64,000 bases of DNA from Peronospora farinosa (Eukaryota; Oomycota; Peronosporomycetes; Peronosporales; Peronosporaceae): positions 124,001 through 188,000 of the forward strand of contig CANTFK010000673.1 in the NCBI GenBank assembly GCA_947646735.1, in the 5' to 3' direction. The notes under the pieces were generated by a model, which was given only the letters and a program-made list of their open reading frames with translations, did not search any database and was not told the origin of the DNA. Of the stretch, positions 31,918 to 41,926 are shown piece by piece. Position 1 is the first letter of the stretch. Every line of letters starts with the position of its first letter. The translations under genes and the position numbers were made by a program.

Positions 31918-33654
31918 TTGCTTTCAAGTCTCACTGATTGTCGCATTAGTTCCTGGAACTATCGACTGCAGCGCCTTGGAATCTGTGCTTCGTCGCCCGT
32001 CTGCAGCTTCTGTAAAAACCTTTACGACTGGGTCATTGTTGTTAATACTGCGAACTGCACATTACGGCCAGACATCGCGCAAACGGCGGTAATCCTAGCA
32101 CGAGTACAAGAACATCTACCGAACCTTCGGTCATCATCGACCAGTTGGTGGGAGGAAAATGACTGGATTTTGCACCTCTCCGAGCCCCTTCCATGGCGGC
32201 CTCAAGGGGATGAGATTTGGCCTCAGGAGATAAACGATTTTTGGCAGACTTTTCAGTGGAGTGGTAATCCTTGGATTCTCTCACCGCAGGCGCTCGAGCT
32301 GTCCCGATCTAAATATAACAGAATTCGTGATGTATCCCTCGAACAACTCCACATCCAGCGGACAGGCCCCCAAGAATACGTCTTCAGCGGCATTGGCACG
32401 GATGTCCATGACCCCCGCCATTCGCATGCGAAACTTCGAGAATGGGCGATCATAATTTTACTTTCGTCGCCGCCACTAGACGTGGGAAATCCGGTAGGGT
32501 GCCCAAGCCCATTGCGGCTAAGGCAACAGCTACCATTCACGCAAGCCATCTCATGGGTGCTGATCGGGCCAGGCAAGGTTCGAGGCGTTTCACTCTCTGA
32601 TGAATCTGATCGCCCTCAGAGTTGGGAGCTCACTCAATGCCACGATGGCATAACTTGGGTTTTCGACGGCGCTCCGCCGCTAGTAAAAGGGAAATCGCAG
32701 GAGCTCACCCAACAAGCGGAGAGCAAGCTCAGCCGACATGGGGTTGTCTTTTTTTCCAACCCACAGATCCACCACTATCCGTGGTCCGCACCGCCTACGG
32801 TCCCCAACCATCGACTATTCACTTTTTTGAAAAAACAAGCTTTTCAGGCGACAAAGCGCGGTCTCGCAGCACCGCTGAAGCAGGTCATCGATCGGCTAGC
32901 CACAAAGAGCCAGAATACGCGGTGGCAATGCACAGCTTTAAATGTCACGCCGGCTCAGCTATGGGATCACGGCCATGCGGTAACGGAATACCAGCTATGG
33001 ACACGATATCGACACGCTACCGGACAGCTAAACTTTTGGTACCAAAACCGACCCCCGGACGGATCATGCACATATTTGGAATGTGTAGGCCAAAAGGAAA
33101 CCCAGGAGCATCTCTTTTGGGGATGTCCCCGCGCTCAGGCAATCTGGGCCCGGCTTATCAGTCATTGGGAGAGTACACCTCACCATCCTACCCACCTCCT
33201 GGATTGGCTCGAACACTGCGCAAACTGTAGCGTACCACGCATCTCGCCGCAGGTCACAGCAAAGCTGTTAGCCCGGTACCCGGAAGACATTGATCTATTC
33301 GCCACAGCCTGGAGGACGATTTGGGAAGTCGCAGTGACCGTCATTATCACAATGCTCTGGCAACTTCGCGTGGATAGGATTTTTAACAATGCGCTTATTC
33401 CGATACAAGCCAGTGAAACTTTGATCTGGAATAGGATTCAGCTCCAACTGAGGGCGCTCATCAAACGTCTCCATTGCAGAGCGGTCACAGCCGTCCGTGG
33501 AGCCCAACTATCTGCATGTTACGACATATTTATATCAGAACCGAGAGGGCAGTCCGGCGTTCATAGACGTGCTGCCAGCCGTAGGCAATTCCTGGACCCT
33601 CCAGCGTTGCTAGTGTGGTTAACTACCTACCAGAGATCTTGCACTAATCAGTAA
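31918..33654 (+). mobile_element. 3' fragment of a LINE-type retrotransposon ORF2
   Basis: A 578-codon open frame ends with features of the C-terminal region of non-LTR retrotransposon proteins. These include the segment LNFWYQNRPPDG followed by a zinc-binding pattern (C..LEC near residue 390, then ETQEHLFWGC and AQAIWARL), as in the zf-RVT domain. No RT core (YxDD) is visible upstream, so the element is 5' truncated as LINE copies usually are. The long open frame implies recent insertion. The first codon is not ATG, in keeping with a fragment. The 3' boundary is not clear; no poly-A tail directly follows, although short cat/tac repeats appear near 33810. Confidence 0.72.
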
Positions 33655-35870
33655 ATAGACAATCTGTTCTCTCTCTATGAGCCTTTTTCTCATGTCTCGT
33701 CTCATGAATCTACAACCTTTCAGCAAATAGAACACTTCGCCTGACTCTGCCGCGGGTGCAGAGCGAGGACACACTAAGCAAGCGATATTATACATTTCAT
33801 GTCAGCTAATACATACATTCATTCACATGCACATAAAAGTGCTTTTTATTCAGCATGCAAATGGAACGAGTCGTACAAATGTCACGCCACGAAATTCTAT
33901 ATTGGTCTTTTTGCTTACAGATATGAATACATCTTCATAAAACCCATAATAAACGCTTTTGATGATGACCTGAATCATGTAGAAACATATCGGAACCTCG
34001 CTCCAAGATGCATGTTGCAGTCATTCTCATTGCGCTGACAGACAGCAGTCAGTACGCCTATCTTTATCCGCTGGCTCGGTGCTGCTCCATACCTACAAAC
34101 ACTTTTCGGTAGTCTCGTAGTGCTAGATGCAAGCCGCAGTGCCGTCAACTTAGCGCACTTTGGCGCGTGCACTGGGCAGACTTTGTGTTTAATTGTAAAA
34201 TGCTGCCACATGTAGCCGCTTGATCGCGGGATACGCCGCGGCTGGATTGCGTTACCATGTCGGTGCGACTAGTTCGAGGGGGATGCGTTTCACGCGCGCC
34301 GTCGGATTGCAGAGTTATTGGCCCGACTCTGGCCACTTCACATGTCTTGCGACGATATCTGCACGATCCGAGCAGCGGGAAACATTGGGCTGTGAGCTCC
34401 ACTATACAGACTCCATGTAGTACCGCTTCGTTGTAAGCACTTAATTGTGGTAACATGTACCGATTGCCGACCAGCACGGGGTGACTACAGCGTTGGAACA
34501 AAAAGATCAGCTACGGCAAAGCCCTTCTGCATAGCTTAACGCTTGGTGCGAAGCCCTTGAGGCGAGGGAGCAGATCAACTCGTTTGATCGACTCGACGTT
34601 AAGTGCTGCTCTTCGTAACAAATGCCATTGGACCAGCCCATCACGTCGCACTTCTGACAGCAGACGTTGCATTTTCCGTATACCTGAATAGCCACAAGTG
34701 ACGACACGAAAGCAAACCCCGACCTTGGATTGCCAATGTCGAGCACTTCAACGCCGTGGCTTTTTTATCGCCATTTGCGCGCAGGCGAGCTAGCAAGTCA
34801 CCTAAGCTGTGGCATACTCGGTCAATATCGAAACGTGCATCAATTAAAGCTGATGCGGTTGATTGTTACGGCAGCATGGTGTTAAACGCGGGTGGGCGAC
34901 GTACTATAGAAATACAGCAACATTGAGTTCACCACCGCAATCGCTCTGGCTCTGGCCGCATCAGCCGCGGCGGAGACGGGCCACCTGATACGTGCTGCGC
35001 AGAGACGGGTAAGGCTGTAAATTACTTGCAATAGCCCCGCTTGACGCTGCCTTCGTGAAGCACGCCAGCGAAAACTTGATTGAGTTCGAGATGTAGTAAC
35101 ATCATGTCCCGGTAGTCTTGCTGTCCATCCGAACTTGATGGCGAGGCCACGAATTGTATACATGGGTCGTCTGCGCTTGTCAAGTTAAAATTGTGTCGTA
35201 GCATTAAAGTGGCGGTCATTGACCTGGGTGTCATCAACGCCAACAGTGCTGTACGAAGCTTAGTTCCTCAGTACAGTTGATCAGCAACAGTAAAAGATGC
35301 CTCATATTGTGACCGTCACGCGTAACGATCGAAATATGAGACTGTGGCATATTGCGTTGCTGCGCCCGACGCGCTTTAGCGCTAGATAGATAACTGTCTC
35401 GACACACTTCACATGTGTGCCCCTTATTCGAATCATATCGGGACGGCGCGCTTGCCTCTAGCCAGAAAAATGCAAACATCTGCTCACCACATTGTGTCTG
35501 CGCCATCAACGCTACTTGCTACCCCACTAGATTGATGCAGTATGCTAAGGCAACGCGAGAATGTAGGAGAGTCAAGGCCTCATGGTACAGACGTGTCACG
35601 TTTGGCTCGACAATCCTTTATGGCTAGACTAGTAAATACTTTGTCAAAGGAAGATGTGCAGTGTTCCGTTTCTGGTCGTCGCTACGATAGATGCAGTTTT
35701 TCCAAGAGCTATACTCGTGATGTATGGACATGGTGAAGTAGTAGTGAATAAGCCTTTTTCACGAAGGCAGTGACGGTGATTCCCCTCGCCATAATCCATT
35801 TGACTTCACGCATCCAAAACCACTAATAAACGAGTGTCCAGCAAGAGAAAAAAAAAGAGACGAGAGATCC
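33655..35870. other. 2.2 kb without recognisable genes
   Basis: Neither strand holds an ORF above about 120 codons. On the minus strand, protein-like but stop-broken text occurs at about 35509-35234 (with a CEVCRDSYLSS segment) and 35243-35022. It may be decayed gene or transposon remains, and I cannot name a family. Base composition looks more GC-even and less AT-rich than other intergenic DNA here, which also hints at former coding sequence. Confidence 0.45.
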
Positions 35871-37499
35871 ATGCACCCCAATTGCAGTAGCACTCCACCC
35901 CAAGTCGACATTCTTGTCACGGACCCCTTGTCGTCCTCTTCTTCTGCCACTAGCACTGGTCTGTCCTCGTGGCCAGAGCTCAAACAACTCAATGCCGCCG
36001 TGACCGTCACGCCACTGGATAACGATGCCCAACTGCGCAACCGCAAGCGCCAGCGGCCGTCCACTCAGTCGTCACCCGCTTCGCCATTCTCGACATCGAG
36101 CGACCTCAAGCTCGACTTTGCAGGCTTCGAAGTAGGCAACAACACCATCATGTCCTCCACCTCAACGTCTTCTACCATGACGTACCCTGCTGCATCGAAT
36201 GGCTATTTAGCTGATGACGTGCTGACATTCCTCAAGAGTCTGCAGCTCGTGCAGGACTCGACGGCTTTGACGCTGGCAGCACAGCAGCTCGCGCAGGACG
36301 GATTCGACTCGGTGCTTTCTCTGGCTTTCGTGGCTGTGAGTGAGCTGCAGCGTGCTAATATCGCCGATGCCCAGCTCGTGTGGCAACAGGCGCGTCGCAG
36401 TTTTCAAGCTCGACGGTTCCAGGGACCTAACGTGCTGTCATCGTCCTACACGGTGTCTCGATGGCTGGAGATGTGCGGAATCCCCAAGGAAATCAGCTTC
36501 GAGTATGCCGAGTATTTGCGTCGTCTTGGTTATTCGGCCGTACGGGACCTCGAGTTCATCCTGCACGATCAGCGTGCCCTCGCTGTCTTCAAGACTGGCC
36601 ACAACCGTCTCATTACGCACTGCGTTACTGCAGCCGTCCACTACCAGCATCAACAGCAGCAACTACAGCTGCCAGTCGTCAACTACACGTACGGGTCACA
36701 GGGCCCTCACGTGTACGCTGCTGGATCTTCAAGTGCACTGCTACAGCCGCTGAACATCCAACACGAGAACGAATTCGACGTGCAGGCCTATGACAGCTTC
36801 TTGGAAGCGTTGATCGAGCCGACGGATGCTGAAACGATGCAGCAACAGCGCTACTGTGCATCGGGTGATCTGGCACTCGGCCGCGAAAATGACGCGACTT
36901 GTGCCAACCTGATGGGCACGACAGACGTGTTCGATCATCGTGTGAGCTTTGCGTCGTCAGATGCGTCCAACATGCCGCTGCGTTTGCTCCCGCAAGATCA
37001 TCTGCAGCTGCTGTATGAAGCGGTAAACCTGCCGCGTCCTAACCCGTGTCGCCGTGGCAAGAAGATTTACTGGTCGGTGCTCGCCACGGGTGGAATGAAG
37101 GAAGATCGATTCGTCCCACTGGCTCAGTTCACGGCTGCCGAGTTGCAGAATGCATACCTTCGCCAGTTTGAAATGCCAGCTAGTAGCCCGATCAAAATGG
37201 ACGCTTGGAGTGATGACAATATTCGACAGCTCGAGCATGCCGTGAAGGACCCTCGTTGTCGCCACTTGTCGAAAGTGTGCTGGGAAATGCTGGCCACTGG
37301 ACGCACAGGCGTGAACGAGTACACGCCTTTGTCTAAGTTCACTGCGTCGCAGTTGCGATCGCGCTTTCGCTCCTTGTTTGGTGACAAGCGTCCGCAGAAG
37401 CTACGCCAGAGGAAGCAACTGCTTAAGCTCCAGCAACAGCAACAGAAGGAGCAGCAGCAGGCGAATACTACTGCACTCAAGAGCGAACGAGTGGTGTAA
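35871..37499 (+). CDS. Protein with two SAM-like and two Myb-like repeats, 542 aa
   Basis: The ATG at 35871 (MHPNCSS) follows an A-rich leader. Residues 1-105 are Ser/Thr-rich. Two helical segments resemble SAM domains: about 112-180 (DDVLTFLKSLQL, LSLAFVAVSELQRANI) and about 194-265 (VSRWLEMCGIPKE, YLRRLGYSAVRDLEFI, FKTGHNRLI). Two similar C-terminal segments, about 371-433 and 445-503, share the pattern LYEAV/LEHAV, YWSVLATG/CWEMLATG, PLAQFTAAELQNAY/PLSKFTASQLRSRF, and look like divergent Myb/SANT-type helix bundles. A poly-Gln end follows. DNA binding and protein-protein contact are inferred from the folds. The SAM assignment is moderate and the Myb-like one weaker. Intronless. Confidence 0.78.
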   Translation: MHPNCSSTPPQVDILVTDPLSSSSSATSTGLSSWPELKQLNAAVTVTPLDNDAQLRNRKRQRPSTQSSPASPFSTSSDLKLDFAGFEVGNNTIMSSTSTSSTMTYPAASNGYLADDVLTFLKSLQLVQDSTALTLAAQQLAQDGFDSVLSLAFVAVSELQRANIADAQLVWQQARRSFQARRFQGPNVLSSSYTVSRWLEMCGIPKEISFEYAEYLRRLGYSAVRDLEFILHDQRALAVFKTGHNRLITHCVTAAVHYQHQQQQLQLPVVNYTYGSQGPHVYAAGSSSALLQPLNIQHENEFDVQAYDSFLEALIEPTDAETMQQQRYCASGDLALGRENDATCANLMGTTDVFDHRVSFASSDASNMPLRLLPQDHLQLLYEAVNLPRPNPCRRGKKIYWSVLATGGMKEDRFVPLAQFTAAELQNAYLRQFEMPASSPIKMDAWSDDNIRQLEHAVKDPRCRHLSKVCWEMLATGRTGVNEYTPLSKFTASQLRSRFRSLFGDKRPQKLRQRKQLLKLQQQQQKEQQQANTTALKSERVV

Positions 37500-37753
37500 G
37501 AATGATGAAGAAGAGAGAAAGTGCTCAAATAAATATGTGCATCTTTTCCACCGAGCTTTAAGTCTGTACTTTGAATGAGGATGGACATTGATCGGGTCGT
37601 TGGTCTTTTCATTACAGCCGATGGCTAGATAAACGAACGAAGGTTAGATGAAACACTACAGTGTAAGCGCAAGGTGATAAAATGCTTGCAACACAGTCGT
37701 GTAGGGACTTCTAGGCTATTGAGACATATATGATACTTAGAGAAACACAGCGT

Positions 37754-38476
37754 CTAGTGTGCTTCCTGACTGATGCCGCGGCTGAAACGTGTGGGCAAAT
37801 AAGACAGCTTAACGGCAGTGGCCTGCCAGGTGTTGTTGCTCTTGACAGGACACTCCACCTTCGAAAGTGCCACCTTGTCCTTTCTGCAGTCCGTCGGCTT
37901 CACGTCACTCTCGGGCTTGGCCATGTTGTTAGCACCAGAGGACGCCATGGTCAACATCAGCGAGCGCTGCAGCGAGTGTGCGTTGCGTTGTAGGAATGAG
38001 ATGGGCTGTTTGGCCGCCGCGATCGAGATTGAGTGGTCATTCGAGGGCTTTTGCACAAAGTACTTGGCGATAATTTGCTCTAGTTGCTGGCGCGTCTCAC
38101 GAGCGCTCTTTTCGGGTGAGGCGACCTGTGGTTCACGCCAGAAGAAGCGCTGCCATGAGAAAAGTGCTTTGCCCCAATCCTGTCGGTCCATGCTACTGTA
38201 GGCACTAAACTCGATACGCTCGGGGTTTCCCAGTGTGTAGGACCGGTCATTGACAAACACCTTGCGGGTCTCCAGGTAAAAGCTGTTGGGCACGTCGTTC
38301 ACACGCTTCTGCGCCTTGATGGTGACTTTGCACCCAGAGAGCTGCACCTCGTTCAGACACTGGACGCATTCGTCACTTGCGTACTGACGTAGAAATCCGT
38401 CCTCGAGCGAAAAGTAGCACACATTCGGACGATGACTGTTCTTGTCATAGACAATGAGGTAGCCTTGTCGAGTCAT
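37754..38476 (-). CDS. PH-domain-like protein, 240 aa
   Basis: From the ATG at 38476 the protein starts directly with a PH-like fold: TRQGYLIVYDK, VCYFSLEDGFLRQY, VQLSGCKVTIKAQ, SFYLETRKVFVN, then RQDWGKALFSWQRFFW as the final helix. PH domains bind phosphoinositides or proteins at membranes. After residue 115 the chain is basic and Ser-rich with no further domain. The same frame stays open upstream to 38644 (Ser-rich, GASIVKNVFP just before the Met) but has no ATG there, so a 5' exon with the true start may be missing from this model. Confidence 0.75.
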   Translation of the reverse strand: MTRQGYLIVYDKNSHRPNVCYFSLEDGFLRQYASDECVQCLNEVQLSGCKVTIKAQKRVNDVPNSFYLETRKVFVNDRSYTLGNPERIEFSAYSSMDRQDWGKALFSWQRFFWREPQVASPEKSARETRQQLEQIIAKYFVQKPSNDHSISIAAAKQPISFLQRNAHSLQRSLMLTMASSGANNMAKPESDVKPTDCRKDKVALSKVECPVKSNNTWQATAVKLSYLPTRFSRGISQEAH

Positions 38477-39671
38477 TGGAAAGACGTTTTTGACTATGGA
38501 TGCACCTGATGTGGTAAATAGACAACTGGATGATTTCGGTGACAAGGGCACTTGCTGGACAAATGAAGTCTCTGTTCCGCTGTCACTGAACGAAACTATA
38601 GATAGAGCTGAGCTGAATCTAACTTGGCGAAACGACTGGTGCACTGAATGGAGAAGTGAACGCCTTTCAGTTCCTTTGTTCGAATATCTCGACAGCTGGA
38701 GCTAAAGAATAACGCAAGTCGACATGCAACGGAAGATGGTTCGAAGCCATTGAATGATGAGAAGAAGGAGAATAAAAGAGGAAGACATGAATGAACAGCT
38801 GCAATGCTTTTTAACAGAAGGTTCCCAGACGCTCAACACTATAAGGTTGTCGTCGCACGCCACTACAGCTGAAACAATGCCGTTAAGACTTGTCGTGCAG
38901 AAATAAGAGGTCTCATAATGCGTGACCATGTGGATCACGCACATAATTTTCGTGATAGATTCGAAGAAATTGTGTCTAAAGGTTCAGCTCTTCTAGTCGA
39001 CTGGTATGATCTAAAAACTTTGCTACAAATGTGGATATTGAAGTACCAAAAGTCGTTTTTTATATATTTCAGTGAAACCATAAACACTGTGGATTGAAAA
39101 AGTCTATACAGCAATAAGGATATTAGAGAGAGCTGATGTGATGATCTCGACAATTTGTACTCGCAGTGACTCCACTTCAAGCGACCTTCACTCGAGTCAG
39201 AGCAGATTTGGCACAATCTCATTGGCTACAATAGTTATCTCGAGGAAGGAAAGATAAGCGCTCACGCACAAATAGAGAGAGTTACACTTGTGCAGATATA
39301 GGGATATGAACGCACAAGTGGCTAAAAATCAATGCTCAATTCTTCCATGACATCCGATTTATTACCTGTATAACCAAATATAATTAAGTACTAAAGGTTT
39401 TCTTGTTGATGAAGAGTGAAGGACGTCGAAGGGGGGCGAATGTTTGTGAAAGAGTTGCCCTCAGTCACAAAACAAGTATCAGTATAGAAATTGGAACGTG
39501 CATTGCTCGCTAGCATCTTTCCTGCGCACGTAATCCAATTGAAAGTACTCTCATCATCTTTGCCTTGACGAGACGAGTTGAACGATACTCTTTTCTTCTT
39601 CCAAACGTAAAAAGCCGCGCGAATACACTAGTTTTGAGAACCGACCTGACTTCCGAGAGATTAGAAGCAGT
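38477..39671. other. Intergenic between divergent genes
   Basis: About 1.2 kb upstream of both the PH protein and the NET-zinc-finger gene. The part from 38477 to 38644 may be coding sequence of the PH gene. The remainder is AT-rich with no convincing ORF. Confidence 0.5.
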
Positions 39672-41114
39672 ATGACTAGCGTCGCTCCTGCTACTTCAAC
39701 AGCGTCCATGTCTTCATCCAATGAAAGCACGTCACCACCTATTAAACGTCAAAAACTTACTGAAGAAGGCGCATCCGTTGCAATTCTCGAGTCAAAAGAC
39801 GGCATCTTGGACGCATCGTCAGTAACAAAAGAAAACGTTGACGAGAAGACACAAAAGAACGTCTCGGGAAGCTATTCGAACGTGGCACTGAGTCTACAGA
39901 AGGATCCGTCATGGATGCTTGGTGATGTCGACAACTTTGGCGGATTAGTTCCCATTCCGTCCATGAACACAGTACTGGAGAAACGTCCTTCGAGTCAGTT
40001 CTCGATCGGCTCTTTGTTACCTTCTTCTGTGTCTGTATCAGGTACGGAGGAACAAAGCACAAGTGCATTAGGTACAGAGGAAGTGGTGATGGACACTGGT
40101 GAGGCTACTACAGATCATGAAGGTCAAGGTCCTGCACTTGCAACGTCTACGACTGCTGTAGTCCCGACAATGGCAGAAGGCTCTGGAGGGAATACCAAGT
40201 ACATGGACCCTGAAACGGGTGATTACATGTACCCGGAGAACGTCAAGCCTATGAGTTTTTACGACAAGCAGCGACTCGTGCAGAAGATTACGATGCTGCC
40301 TAGCCAGTATCTCCGTGGACTTATGGATGTGATCAGCAAGTATCAGCCGGATACAGTTCGTCAGATTGATGATGATGGCTACGCATTTGATCTTGGTCAA
40401 ATGAATGAGAATACTGTGTGGGCTATTAGTGACTACGTCAAGGACTCGATGATTGAGTTGGATGGATATATTAAATCTCTTAATCAAACGGGTATTACTT
40501 TATCTACAGAAGAAGAGCGGCAAGTTGGGGGCACTATTCTGACAGCAACGAGTGCAGGGACGACTAGTAATGTGGCACGTCATACTTCTGATAGTTTGGC
40601 ACTAACCCCGACCAAGATGTTGGCTATCACACATAACGAGAACCAAAACAAGTTCTTGGAGCAGGTGGAGATGTACTCGAAGCCAAAGGTGACGAAGTCA
40701 CGCGTAAAACCCAGCAAGAAGCACGAATGTCCGACGTGTACCAAGCAGTTTCGCGGACGCTCGGAGTTGCAGAATCATATTCGAACCCACACGGGCGAGA
40801 AGCCACTTAAATGTTCGTACGCAGGTTGCACGAAGCGCTACGCACACAGCTCGAACCTGCGTGCCCATGAGCGTACACACGCTGGTATCAAGCCCTACAC
40901 CTGTCACTATGACGGCTGTGGCAAGAGCTTTGCCCACTCAGTGTCGCTCAAGGAACATATTTGGATGCACGCAGGGTTTCAGCCGTACGTTTGTCCGTAC
41001 GAAGGCTGTCAGAAGAAGTTTACACAAGTTTCAAATTTTGCACGACACAAGAAGACACATGAGAAAGAGGACGGGCGCAGTGAGAATGAGCATTTTGTGG
41101 AAAGCGACAATTAG
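39672..41114 (+). CDS. NET-domain plus four C2H2 zinc fingers (YY1-like), 480 aa
   Basis: The ATG at 39672 opens an intronless gene. Residues 1-185 are Ser/Thr-rich and disordered. Residues about 190-265 match the NET (extraterminal) domain of BET proteins: PMSFYDKQRLVQKITMLP, LRGLMDVI, QIDDDGYAFDLGQMNENTV. Residues about 350-465 carry four C2H2 fingers with TGEKP-type linkers (CPTCTKQF, CSYAGCTKRY, CHYDGCGKSF, CPYEGCQKKF), closest in pattern to YY1/REX1-type or TFIIIA-type factors. NET domains recruit chromatin factors through short lysine motifs, and the fingers should give sequence-specific DNA binding. The joining of the two in one protein, without bromodomains, is unusual. Confidence 0.88.
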   Translation: MTSVAPATSTASMSSSNESTSPPIKRQKLTEEGASVAILESKDGILDASSVTKENVDEKTQKNVSGSYSNVALSLQKDPSWMLGDVDNFGGLVPIPSMNTVLEKRPSSQFSIGSLLPSSVSVSGTEEQSTSALGTEEVVMDTGEATTDHEGQGPALATSTTAVVPTMAEGSGGNTKYMDPETGDYMYPENVKPMSFYDKQRLVQKITMLPSQYLRGLMDVISKYQPDTVRQIDDDGYAFDLGQMNENTVWAISDYVKDSMIELDGYIKSLNQTGITLSTEEERQVGGTILTATSAGTTSNVARHTSDSLALTPTKMLAITHNENQNKFLEQVEMYSKPKVTKSRVKPSKKHECPTCTKQFRGRSELQNHIRTHTGEKPLKCSYAGCTKRYAHSSNLRAHERTHAGIKPYTCHYDGCGKSFAHSVSLKEHIWMHAGFQPYVCPYEGCQKKFTQVSNFARHKKTHEKEDGRSENEHFVESDN

Positions 41115-41244
41115 GCACATTGCCATCAACAAGACTATTGACATGACAAGGATATTGGAAAGATGATGACGTCAAGAACAACAGCCTTTGAGAATAAGCG
41201 CAAGAGTTGAGCATTTTTCGGTATTAAAAAGCTTCTGGTCTCCG

Positions 41245-41574
41245 TCACTCGATGTCGGCTTTTCCCCTGGGCTTGGACACGACAATCGTGCGTTCACGTC
41301 CATTGGTTTCACATTTGGCAATCAGCAACGAGCGTCGATTCGTTTCCAGACGCACAGTCGGTAGTGGCTGGTCCTCGTCTGGCTCGACGGCGTCGTCATC
41401 GTCGTCGCCCCGTTCAGCGAACTGACCCAGATCAATGGCCTTTTCTGCGATACACGTGAAGAAACCGTTTTTCTGGTCACATGCCGTGTATACGAGGTCG
41501 CCTTTTGCCTCAAGCAGGAGGCCATGGCCGTCGTTTACCACGAGCCCCAACGTCTCATGGCTCCTTTGGCTCAT
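41245..41574 (-). CDS. Small roadblock-like protein, possible LAMTOR4, 109 aa
   Basis: The start is the ATG at 41574 (MSQRSHETLG). The pattern LGLVVNDGHGLLLEAKGDL, an acidic loop, TVRLETNRRSLLIAKCE and RTIVVSKP follows the strand order of LAMTOR4, a roadblock-fold subunit of the Ragulator complex that anchors mTORC1 signalling at the lysosome. Length is near the usual 100. The match is by pattern only; another small roadblock protein is possible. It is divergent from BCAS3 across about 350 bases that hold a 20-bp tandem repeat and three GTATAC sites (two at 41583 and 41598, one at 41856). Confidence 0.6.
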   Translation of the reverse strand: MSQRSHETLGLVVNDGHGLLLEAKGDLVYTACDQKNGFFTCIAEKAIDLGQFAERGDDDDDAVEPDEDQPLPTVRLETNRRSLLIAKCETNGRERTIVVSKPRGKADIE

Positions 41575-41646
41575 TTTGGTAAGTATACGTGTGATGTGTA
41601 TACATGAAGCTATGCGGACAGCCCCGGCTTTCACACACACAGAGTG

Positions 41647-41726
41647 ATTCTGACCGTTTTAACACAATTCTGACCTTTTTAATACAATTCTGACCTTTTT
41701 AACACAATTCTGACTTTTTTAGCACC
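41647..41726. repeat. Four tandem 20-bp repeats in a divergent promoter
   Basis: Units at 41647-41666, 41667-41686, 41687-41706 and 41707-41726 follow attctgacctttttaacaca with one to four changes each. They lie between the LAMTOR4-like gene and BCAS3. Confidence 0.9.
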
Positions 41727-41926
41727 ATTTCAACTGTTTGTCACGTAGGTTGCATACAACATAACCCTGTCAAATCGATAAGACTTGCAAAGGGTTTAGC
41801 GTTATATACGACCTGTCCAATACCTATAACCTGTATAGGTTAATATTTTACACATGTATACAAAAAAACACTGTGACGGTACTACTGACGAACCTGAGAA
41901 GAAGTTCAATAGATTCGCGCATCCTT

